The notes under the pieces were generated by a model. That model made no database searches, was not told the origin of the DNA, and saw only the letters and a list, made by a program, of their open reading frames with translations. A DNA stretch of 64,000 nt from Zoroaster sp. YZ-2022 (Eukaryota; Echinodermata; Asteroidea; Forcipulatida; Zoroasteridae), in NCBI GenBank assembly GCA_029582265.1, contig CM055820.1:21613756-21677755 (forward strand). Reading direction: 5' to 3'. Position 1 is the first letter of the stretch; each line of letters begins with the position of its first letter. Below are positions 11,501 to 23,800 of the stretch, piece after piece. The translations under genes and the position numbers were made by a program.

Positions 11501-14500
11501 GTACTTTTATGTACATGTACAATGTACTATAATGTTGTATACATGTACACGAATATCGCCTGTGTTTTACTGGCAATTAAAAAAAACAATCTTTGGAACA
11601 TTAATCATTTCCTTTTTGAGAGGAAAACAAATACTTTGAAATGAGATATTTCACAAAACAGTTGTCAGAAACTTGGTTTAACAGTAAAAAAAATAAAAAA
11701 GTGCCAAAATGTACAATGTATTTATGACAGGACTCGCCATCAATTACTTTCAGTATACATGTACCAACAGTATTATACAGTAAAACCATGCTTTTCACGA
11801 ATATTTTGAGAAATGTGTCATTTTCCTTTCCTCAACAGATTCCAAATTTATTGAATTTCGGTACCAATTTCGAAAATGATAATGAAATGAATTCAAACGA
11901 TTTCATTGGAACCATGCAGGTGCTTGAGAAGGTCACTGATTTCACATACTGGAACAGCATACAGGTGTCTCTGTTCCACGCAAAACTTTATCTTTCATCG
12001 TGTATGAAGACGATAAGTTTGATTTAAATAATTCATGCGCAAAGTAACAATTACCAACCATTACCGCCAATTGAAACTGCAAGGGTGCAAACAAAAAGTC
12101 ATGCTCATGAGTACATGTACATGTAGATACACACATTGGCCCCATATTTAAACTCATGTTATCACCTATAGTTGTATTCATGAGTGTAAATCCAGTACAA
12201 GAAGAAATATGCGACCTCACAGAATGAGAGTAAAGTCGGCTATTTTCAAATTTGAAATTTTTGAATAATTTCCAAATTCTGTAGAAAAAGAGCATTCCAA
12301 TCTGCGAAAGATTAACAAATCTATACGCTCTCATCATTTTGTTTCATTTGTAACATTGTGTGAGTTATTGTGAGAACAGGTCACATAATAAGTAAGCGAC
12401 CTTGAAAGGTTTCTGCTGTGTTTTCCGCTTGTCTGCTGGCTTTTTCCTGAAATTTTTATAACCTGATAATTTCCGTTTAGAAAGGAAAACAATGCATACA
12501 CACTCTGAAATGAGATTTTTCACACAATGATAGGCAGAGTTCTCAGAATCTTATTTTAAGAGTAAATGACAGTCCTAGAATTTCATGGAGGCTGTGGCCT
12601 CCGGCCGTTGCTCTGGCAGTTGCCCTGGTCTTGGCCTTAGTGTAGGGGTGGACGATATCACGATAATATCGTAACGATACGATATTTAAAAAAATATCGG
12701 CTAAAGCGGTTATGGTTTTTAAAGATATCGAAATATCGCCATATTGATGATATTCCAAAGATATCAAATTTATATCGCTCTTTTTAGTTGAACTATCGCC
12801 GGAGTGATAAATTGTCTCCACATTTCATGTCGTACGGTAATATCATCGAAGTTTGAAATCACAACGCAGTGTCACTTATATTCCCACTACTTGCGTGCAT
12901 GGTCTTTTTTCGTGCGTTGTGCTGGTGTACATTATAAGGTTGTTCACAGTCAGCAGATGTCAGATACCAGGATAAAAGCGTGGATGATCACCGCTGAACT
13001 GTCCTTTATGGACGTCACAGTGAGTTCTATTATTTGTCGCACGGAGCGGCAAAAATCTAAGAACTTGGCTTGTTTTGGAGCCACTGTTTGGAGTAACTGT
13101 TTATTACCTACACAACTTCCCTGTAGAACTTGCATGTAAAAGTAGTTATTTCGGTGTCCAATGTCGTTAATATACGATAGATACATTTTTTCATGTATTT
13201 AAAAAATCCACATATTGAGACGATAATATTGCATATCGCCGATATCATTGCCGTCGATAATCGCGTAGCAAAAAATTCAATATTGTCACCCCTACCTTAG
13301 TGCCCCTTAAAAGTGTTCCCATAGACAGGCGTACAACTTTTCAGCTGATCAGCTGATTTCCTCTTTTTTGGTTACTCAGCTGTGCCATTGAAAACTGAAA
13401 AACATACTACAAAGTCTGGCTGTAGCTGGCACTTTCCTCTCTTTTGGACAAACTGCAGTTGCATGCCTGTACTCAGGAAAAGTGGCCTTACCCCAAAAAG
13501 AATGAAATTCTAGGCTTAAGGCCAACAAAAAAAAGTCTCCGGTTTCTGGTCTCCGCGCACATTGCCTCAGATGCGTGTCGGCATTTTGAATTTTCTTCTT
13601 CTTTTTTTTTGCTATGAAACCATGTCCAATTGCAGCCAAAATTGCTGGATCAATTGGATTTTTGCCATGCTGTTTTACATGGGAAATTTGGTGCCCGCGT
13701 ATACATATATCACATATTTCCCTGTTGGCAAAAAAAAGAAAAAAAGATTACCAAAAAAAAGAACTGATGACCAGAAACAGGAGACTTTTTGGGGGGGCCC
13801 AAATGAAGTGACTATTGAATTTATGATGGGACCCACCATTACCATACATGTATGTACTGTACATGTACATGAAGTGTGCCATTCATATACAGTACTAAAC
13901 TAGTCCACAGCATAGTACTCCAAGAACAATGGATTTAAGCCGTTCCACAGACTGACGCTCAAGGTCGCAAAAGGAAACGGTGCAGTCTGGGAGACTTAGC
14001 CGGCGTATGAGAGAACTGTATCTCGAGTACGCACCATGCGTTTATCGAATGCGCCCATTGTTTACCTCACAGATGGTTCGCCTGCATCTAGTTTAAAATT
14101 GCATCTAGTTTTCTATGAGCTAGCTTCAAGCGCCTATCCCATGATGCCCCACAGCAGGCCATGCTAGGGGAGCATAGCTCATTTGGAGTACAATGCCATG
14201 GTATGGATTACAGGAGGTTGGCACACTTTATATAGGTACTAGACTTCTGTATTTATTGTACATCTTTTTACTTTTTTTTATTTTTTAAATTTATTTTATA
14301 CTTTTTTATAAATAAAATAAAGAGAAAAGAACCATTCCAAAATTTGTGATGATGTTTATATTCCCTTTATATTTGTTACATATATACAGGGTGAGCTGAC
14401 TGGTGATATGTTCACAATGATCATTGGAGTGTTTCAAGATGGACCTGCTTTCAGACAATTAAACGTGGGAGACTGCATTCTGTCAGCCAATGGTCAACCA

Positions 14501-17500
14501 ATGCATAATACACCGGTATGTAGATAATATTTCTTTAATAACCCTAACCTCCTACATGTAGGTATTTTGGCTAGGAACCTTCCTGAATCCTCCAAAATCC
14601 ATCAGTGCACTATTGGAAACATGCCCTTATCTTCAAAATGCACCATGTATTTTCTTTGATCTTTCATATTCAGCACTTATGGCCTATACTTCTTGCCAGG
14701 TAGTAATTTTGCCCCATTTGAAGAGGTGAAAGTACCAGTTTCCAACAGTGCTGAATTTTTCCAAAAAAGTGCCCCTTGGAGGATTTTGGAGGATATGGGG
14801 TGGTTAGGTTAAGATACCCTCATTTTCTTGTCACTACTCAGGGGCAGATCCAGGGTCTTGAAATAAACGGGCACACCAACAACAAAAATGCCTCTCCCTT
14901 TGCCACGCCCCCTGGATCCGCCTGCCAGATGATTTTAACACTGGAATACCATTCTTGTGAGGTTTACATTCATATACATGTACATATGTACATGTACATG
15001 TTCATATGTAACTGTGTTAAAACCCTAACCCCCCTTACAGGCATTTCACAGATATCCTGCTGAATGCAACAAAATGCAACAACAGAAAAGTGTACAGGTT
15101 GCTCAATGCAACAAGATCCGCCCAGCTAGAACAATGGTTCTTTTGTTCTCTGCTGAGGGGCAACAAGATGCAACAACTTTTTTTTTTTTTTTTTTACTTT
15201 TGTTCCATCTTGTGGCATTGACCTTGGTTCTAGGGTTGATTAAACACCCCGACTGGTGTTGACCCGTCACATCTTTTAAAAGCATTCGCATCTTACAAGT
15301 GTTAAATAGTGATCGTGTCTCTGTATGAAATCAAAGTAAAAATTGATTTGGATACATGTGTATACAATGTATTCTTTACATGTTTGAGAGTTGAGTCTGA
15401 GTTTAGCATGAATAAATGCACATGTTTGTATTATGCAGGTGTAGTTATTATATAAGTACTGTGTATTTAGATTGTTACATATTTAGACTTATAAATGAAT
15501 CTTTCAATCGATGCAGTTTCATGTCCTAATAATCATTTTAAACTAAGCATGTATTGCAATGTGCTTATTTATATCCACAGGTTAAAATTTAAAAATACAT
15601 GAACACGGGGATCTAACTTTGGGGGAATTTGCTTTTATTTTTTCGCTTCAAAATCCTGGTGTTTTTCTTTGAAGCTTGCTTTCTTTCTCTTCCATCCTTC
15701 ATTCCTCACTCCCTTCAATATTACCCTCCCCTGTCCCTGTTATCTAATATCCTCTGTCCCCACCCACCATGGATATCTTTTCTTTCAACATGTCTCATCC
15801 TTCTAATATCCAATTCAACATCCCCTCCCCTCTCCCGACAACCCTGTCTCTAATGTACTTCTTACACGCATCCTTCTACCAGCATCCCCTCCCCTCTCCC
15901 TACAACCCTGTCTCTATTGTATGATTTCTCTCTCCTGTCCCTATAATGTTACATCCTCAGTCCCCACCCACCATGAACCTGATTTCTGTCATCCACCCTG
16001 CACACTTCGACCAGCATCCCCTCCCCACTCCCGACAACCCTGTCTCTATTGTACTCCTTACATGGTTTCCCTCTCCTGTCCCTATAAAGTCCACTGTCCC
16101 CATCCACCATGAAGCTCATTCATCCATTCCTCCATTCCTCATCCGTCTCCTATTTGCGCCAACATCCCCTCAGTTCTCCCTACATCTCTGTTTCTATTGT
16201 TGCGGATGCTATTGTTGCGGATCACTCTGTCGGCCCAACTAGTCATGTTGCCACAGGCTTGAGGCGGGCTGATTGTGGATTCTAAACTGTATTGTTGTGG
16301 ATTCTAAAATGTGTTGTTGTGGATTCTAAACTGTATTGTTGTGGATTCTAAACTGTATTGTTGCAGATGCTTTGTTCATTCAGATCTACATGTACATGTA
16401 CAGTACATACATGTACATGTATCAACAGTTGTTTTGTCCAGAGAAAGATTCCAGTTGTACATGTAATTTACAGTATTTTAACTGGATGATGACCAGTGTT
16501 AGATTAAAGGTACATGTATAACCCCTCCTACTACTACAGGGATCAAAATCAGTCCAAATGTTGATATACATGTACACTGTACTTGCCAAGGTATATATCT
16601 AGTGCACTTAAAAGTCGAACACTGTCAAACGTTACATGTACATGTACATTTACAGGTCAAAATGGGTCCCACCGTTTTTGACTGGTAAAAGCATTGTCTT
16701 GTATTGTTGAGGGTGGTCAAAATGAAAGTAAAAACCAGTCAAAAATGCCCCCGTGTGCACATTTTGACTGGTTTTAACATGTAGCTACTTGCCACTAAAG
16801 TTCACATAGGAGGGTTAATGACAGGAATGTACAGTATACAATCTGCAACAAATATTATTGTATCTGTCATAAATGCTTCTTTTGGGATTTTTTAATCTTA
16901 TTTTTTTGGTCAAAAAAAATAAATTGCAAAATATGTGATTTCATTCCAATAACTGGTGCATTGATTCTATGTTAGAAATTATAAATATAGTATTAAGTAT
17001 TTTCTTGTCAATATGTGTGTTTGTTGAGCTTTGGCCAAAAAACAATGTCTCCGGTTTCTGGTCATCGGTCGTCTTCAAAATCGGTGCAGTGACACTTGGC
17101 TGCAATTGTTTCATAGCAAAATAAAATTAAAATTAAAAATGCCGTCATGCGGGTCTGAGGCGATGTACGCAGAGACCAGAAAACCGGAAACTTTTTTTTT
17201 GGCCTTGATCATTAAAGATCAGTTAGAGAATTGTGTATACGTTACATGTAGCGTACACTTTATTACTCGGTAATAGTGACATTTAACCGTTTGTGACAGC
17301 CCGATAGATGTACGTCATATCACACATCATTTACACCTAACTCTGGGGGGAAAAAAATCACTGATTGCAATTTTTCACACATGACTTCCTTGAACCTATT
17401 TAATCATTGCGGTTTTTCCATGCCTTACTTCCTTCGCTAGCCTGGTACTAGACACTTTGCCTGTTTGTATAACTCATTGTCTAAAGTGAATCAAGTGAAC

Positions 17501-20500
17501 TTTACACATGTAAGCGTATCCATGTATGTCCCAATTCACCAGTAACAAGCAGGGGTGGTGATACATTGTGGTCACGGTATAAGTGGGCCGGTGATTATCA
17601 TACTATCACATGATTACCATACTATCACATGATTACATCAGCATCGCTTATCCCTAACCACCCCAAACCATTCAAACTCCAACAACTGGGTTTGTTGGAT
17701 TTTGATGGATGCAATAGCCCTGACAGTCCAACAGTTGGGTGGTAGTGCATCGTGTTGGATTTTGGCGGATTCAGGAAGGTTCTTGGCCAAAATAGGTAGC
17801 TACATGTAGGGGGTTAGGGTTACCAGCGCACACACAGGGGGCAGCCATGTTGTAAAGCACTACCAGCCAGTCAAATCGTCCAGGCCATCATTGCCAATTA
17901 TTAAGTGATTCTGATGTATCATGTGATAGTGTGATATATCACCAGCCCACTTATACTGTCACCAAAACGTATCACCTTCCCCGCTTGTTACTGGTGAATG
18001 GTATATGTACATGTAGGTGAATTGGGTGTGTACACTTGTACGTATTACTGTATTTCTACAGACAAACATGTACATGTACATTGTACATACATGAAAAACA
18101 AACATTTCTTTATTTTTCACTGTCAGATCAACAGAGTGTGAAATGATACTAAACCATCCCCCCAGCAAATGTTTTGTACACTTAAAACCCTCCTACTATA
18201 GCTGCACTTTAGTGGCAAGTAGCTATAGTGGTCAAAATCAGTCAACTGACTGTTTTTCAAAGTATTTTTTAATGTCATTTTGATCACCCTCGACAATACA
18301 AGACAATGCTCTACCAGTCAAAAACAGTCAACTCATTTTGACCTGTAAATGTACTTAGTACATGTAAGGTTTGACAGTGTTCGACTTTTTAAGTGTACTA
18401 GATACATGTACCTTGGCAAGTATATATCAACGTTTTGACTGATTTTGACCCTTGTAGTCAGGATTTTAAAACAACAAAATGTGACAACAACAAGGCCAAA
18501 AAAAAAACTTTCTGGTCATAGGTCGGCTTCAAATTCGGTGCAGTCACACATTTTTTTTTTTTTTTTCGCCAACCAGTGAAATACATGATACATGTATATG
18601 TACGCAGTTATTGGAACCAGACCAAATTTCCTATACACAAAGTATGGTGGCTAAGAGAGGCCTCACAAATCAGGCAAACGTTCATACCCCTATGTGAAAA
18701 AGTCGTTTAAAACATAGCACAGCAGAATTCCAATCAATCCAGCAATTTTGGCTGCAATTGGACATTGTATTATAGCACCAAAAAAATTAATTAAAAATGG
18801 CGACATGCGGCTCTGAGGTGACGTGTGAGGAGACCAGAAACCGGAATTTTTTTTTTTTGCCTAAACATGATACATTTACAAATGTATTATTTCGGCCATA
18901 CAGACTATTTTCTGAAATGTGAAAACCAATTCGTACCATTTTCTTCTGAGAACCACACATCTCCTCCCAAAAAACATTAAAGAAACATGGTGTTCCATGC
19001 AGAGCTTTAAATCACATGTATTCTACATGTACGGTACTTGAAAACAAAACTCAGCATACTGGTTTGTTTATTTTTCACTTGATCTTTATTTAACCAGTTT
19101 GATTACCATCTCTGTTACCAACTCGAGTTTACAGCTCAATGACACACTGACGGACTCTTTTTGGTGTTTTTTTTTTCAGGGTATCACACTACAGTCTGTT
19201 GTTAGTGTGAATAAGTCAAAACCAGTGGATCTTATCATCCAGGGCCCAGAAAAAATGATCTGTCGGAGGAAAACCAACAGATCACAGCATAAGAAACAGG
19301 AGAGATCTGTCACCTGTGGTGGAGGCCAGGCCAGTGTGCCTTCCCAAATGCTGGCAAGAAGTGACAGCAAGATGTCCACAAATCTCTCGGACAAGAGTGA
19401 CAGTGGGTCTAAAGGAGTCTTTGAGAGGCTTCAGGCTCTCATTGAGCCGGGGTGTCTGTCGCGCCTCAATGCTCTCATGCCCAGGGTGCCTTGCTTGAGG
19501 GTATTAATATCTGGCAGCGAGGCAGAAACATTAGCGACCTCCCTCTTGCGAGGAGCGGGTAAAACCCAACTGCAAGTTACTGATTTCGGAGTGTGTTACC
19601 GAGCTTTCGTGAGTAAGACGGGCTCAGAATTTACCTTGGACGCCCCTTATGTTGACCGTAAGGAAATGAATGTTGAACTCTTAGAGTCAGTTGCATACAA
19701 GGACAAAAACCCTGATGGCCTAGTGAATCAGGTTGAGCTCGAGGTCATGGCTCTAAAGTCTAATCCCTTCTCGACATATTGTCAGCACATTCTTGCTACT
19801 GCCCATTCCATCTTCATCGTACAGTTCCGTGGCCAGGATTTTATCAACGACAGACAGTCCGTCCTGTTGTACATCCAGAGGAGACTGAATAAGATACACA
19901 CATACGCGTCCGACAAGGCCCCAATTTATCTTGTCATGACTGTGGAAGACGACTTTCCAGTGGAGCAGCTCACCATAATTGGGCAGTGCCTACACCGCCA
20001 GTTTGACAGAGCCTTCGTGAACCAGCTCCAGTACAATGCTGCCACCAACTGCCCCTGCTTCACAGCAGTGCAGACCCATCCCAGTGAACAATTGAACGAT
20101 CTCTCCGTACCATTAGGGGATCTCGGCCGTGAAATCAGTTTGGAAGAGAACAGTGAGCAGTGCCGTTTCTTATATTCCAAGGATACTCGCAGCTTAGATG
20201 TGTGCTATTTTGCAAAGAGTAATGCGCCGACATCTCCCGTCAACCAGGGAAGCAGATTCGACCTGAGTGAGCTGCGAGACCATCTCGCTCAGGTGGCATT
20301 CCAGCAGCGCTTCATCCTGGATCGTTATCCATTCGTCTTTCTGCTGTATTGTGAGCAAGTACAGCAGCTTAAAGTTAACAACCTTCACTACGCTTACAAA
20401 GCCAGGATTAAGACGTGCAATGGCATCAAATCAGAGGAGGAACTTGGTCGTCTTCTTCGTTTCCTTCACAACAGCGGAGAGATCATTTGTGCAGGTGTGT

Positions 20501-20840
20501 ATTGTTAAGTTGAGTCAAATGTCATTTGTATTAAAGTAAATTATTCATTTGTTCTTGAATATGTATATATTTAATTCATTTGTTCGTGAACACTAGATAA
20601 ATTCAGATAACCTGCACATTCATTTGAAATTTTTCTATTTATTGTTTTTGAATGTAAATTGTTTGTACTTTGTTCTAATATTCGAAAGAGCCAAATTATG
20701 CAATTGTTTTATGAATTTTACTGAGCACACATATTTTGCAGTAATTCTTTTTTATACATTTTACTAAACATGTACATGTAAGGTAAAAAATATAATGCGC
20801 CTTGATTACCAGTTTGGTGGATACGTGCGCTATATAAGTC

Positions 20841-20872
<32 letters not shown>

Positions 20873-23800
20873 CGTACCTGATATTCTACTCATCAATAAT
20901 TTAAAATGAAGTACAGTTCCACAAAGAGACAAATTGACAACAGTAGATAAACCTTCCCATCTTCTCAACAGATTTCTTGGAGTACAAAAGCTCCAACGAT
21001 GTCATTCCCTTCAAGGTAGTCAGCAACAATGTGTTGCTGGACCGTCAACACCTGATCACAGCCACCAAACGACTGACGACAGTCCCCATCCGTTCCCAGC
21101 AGCAGGACCCCTCCCTCCACAACTCAATCCGGCACTGGGACGACCTCGGGGAGAAGTTCACCGCGTCCTCCGTGTTCCTCGAGTACCTCCTTGGGAATGA
21201 TTCTGAGAGCGCTAGTATCCTAACAACACTCAGCTTGATGAACCTCGTCCACTGCCTGGAGCCACCCCACTCCCAAGCTGTGCCCACCTACATGGTTCCG
21301 TACTTTCTTCCCTGCAAGGCATCCCACCAGCTGGATTACTACCGCAACCCACACCTCTACAATCTGTGCGTGGATTTCCACGGCAGCATCCCAGATGGCT
21401 TCTTCATGTTGGGGTTGGCACAGCTCAAGAGGAAAGCCTTTGAGACCAGAGGCACTTGGAGTGTCGACAGTTGCACATCGGCTCACCTAAGCTTGGCCAA
21501 TGACTGTGAGATACATCTGGAGTGTGATGAGATACGTAGTGTTATAAACGTCTCTGCAAGGTATGTCAGTAACTAATAGTCGTCTTCCTTGATAAGTGGT
21601 TTGTTCATCAAATACCTGTATGTCATTAAGCGGCTGTCATGTATTTTGTAATACTATAGAAACTCAAAAGCATTAAGTAAGAAGTGATTGGCAATGTCAG
21701 TTGTGAGGGCAAGATAGTAGCAATACAATCATTTGTCAGAGTTATGACTAGTAGTGAATACACTATCTGACTATGTACATGTATGCACACATACATGTAC
21801 ATTACACTACAGTGACATTGGTCGACAGCAAATGATGTGTTTTCCCCGCTGTGCTTTCCCAAAGATTGACTCAAAACAACCAGCGAGGCAACCATACGCT
21901 GACTATACATGTAGTATGCAACTATGCAATGATACAAATTACTGTACATGTGTCCTATAGAATATGAGATGTGCTGTTACATGTATTAATAGATGAAGAA
22001 TTGTACGCTCTTTGGAGGGAAGGCGAAAATGACAAAACTAGTTGATGACACGTGATGTGTGTTCCACCAATCAAAGAAATCTGTTTGTGAGTTATATTAA
22101 CCCTAACTCCCTAGGCCCATGTGCTTACACATAAAATCCTTCAGTAGTAAAGCAAGCACATGACATGTATGCACAAATGTGTTTCTAATGTGTGATACAT
22201 ACATACGTACATGGCCAGGGACCCTCCCTGCATGCATGGAGCAGTAAACAGTGTCCACTGACCCAAGCACTGACCTTGCAATCACTACAACAAACATGGA
22301 TGTACATGTACCATGGAAAGGCAAGTATGCCTAATAACCTCAATCCTTCAAAATCCTTCCCTTTAGCAAAGAGGATTTGGGAAGGTTAGGGTTAATGTAA
22401 TAGACAGTGTTTTGCAGCCAGAGTTTTTCTTAGGTTAATCAGAAACTCAAGGCATGTCACGTATGTACAATCTGACTGACCTTTACATAGATGCAGCGTG
22501 ACGTACCAGCACCAGGAACTTCTACACTTGCTCAGTGGCATATTTCACAAGTTGAAGCCCGTCAAGTCTGACCTCCACATCACCATCGGACCTCCTTGCC
22601 CCCTTCCTCCCCACCAGTGCAAGGAGAGGGTGCGGGAACCAGGAAGGATCCATGTGATTGATATGGTAGATGGCAGGGCACCAGTGCCACTGTGGTGTGG
22701 AAAAGTACGGGTTGACATATATGCAGAGGTGGATCGCTGGCTTACCAAAGCAGTAGATGTTATTCAGGTAGGCATTGATTTTTGCTTTTTCAAACAACCA
22801 ATGAAAAATGATGCCCCTATTAAATGTTGTACCACTGCATAGTGTTAGCTAAGCTCCAAGCATACCATTCAAGGGATTTCATTGGATACTACTCAAAACA
22901 ATTTAGGGAACACTGGATTTTTAACATCAAATAGGTTTGAAATGTTCCATGAACCGGGATTTTCATTTGCAACCCTCTCTCTCTTTCAGTAGTCATGTCA
23001 TGAAATGTGTAATCACTACATGCATCCTTTATCATCTGTTTCATTGTGCAGTTGTTTCTCATCAATTCTGTGAAACATTGTGTTTATCTGAAATAAATGA
23101 TCTTGCTTTAACTGAGATTATTCCGGTGTTCCCTAAATTGTTTTGAGTAGTATATGTTGTGCTGAAGATCTGACGTCATGCTTTGTTGAATCTCCTGGAA
23201 ACTGAGAGGCTTGTGTCTGGAGTCTTTTGCGAGCTTCCAAGCATGATGTCAGGTCTTAGGGCTAAGTATTAGCCAGCAATACCTATAGATGCCTTTTGGA
23301 TTTCCTCTTTTTCTTTTGTTATGGAATGCAGGCCGGTGATTTCCCAGGATTTTTCCTGATGTCGGGATTTTTTACAAATCTCCTTTTATTGTGCCTGTAT
23401 TGTGTCCAAACCTCTAGTTTCTTGTTTGTGGGGATGTGGAGAGTCTGTAAATACTCTAAAATTAAACATCCAGGAGGTTCAGGGGGCTTTGTCCTCTAGA
23501 CCAAAGGACGATCAGAGCACACTGATCAAAACGTCGAGTTGTACCACCAGTTCTTTTCAGAACTAATTACTACTCAATTGAGAATTTCACATGGTGTCAC
23601 TGCAATTAGTCTTACTTATCCTCCTCACCATGCAAAGCTACAAGTTTTACATAAACCAGAGGCCCGCTACCCATTTTTCAGGATTTGTTTTTACTTCTGT
23701 CAAAGCACACCCATTGAGAATGAATGCATGTGTAATATTTGGACACCCTCTTTTCAATACATGCCATATCTGGATGCTTTACATGTATTTTCAAATCTTA

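Noticed and set aside
12804..13139. 111-codon frame inside the hAT-like element as a transposase
   Set aside because: No BED finger, RNase H-like or dimerisation motif is recognisable.
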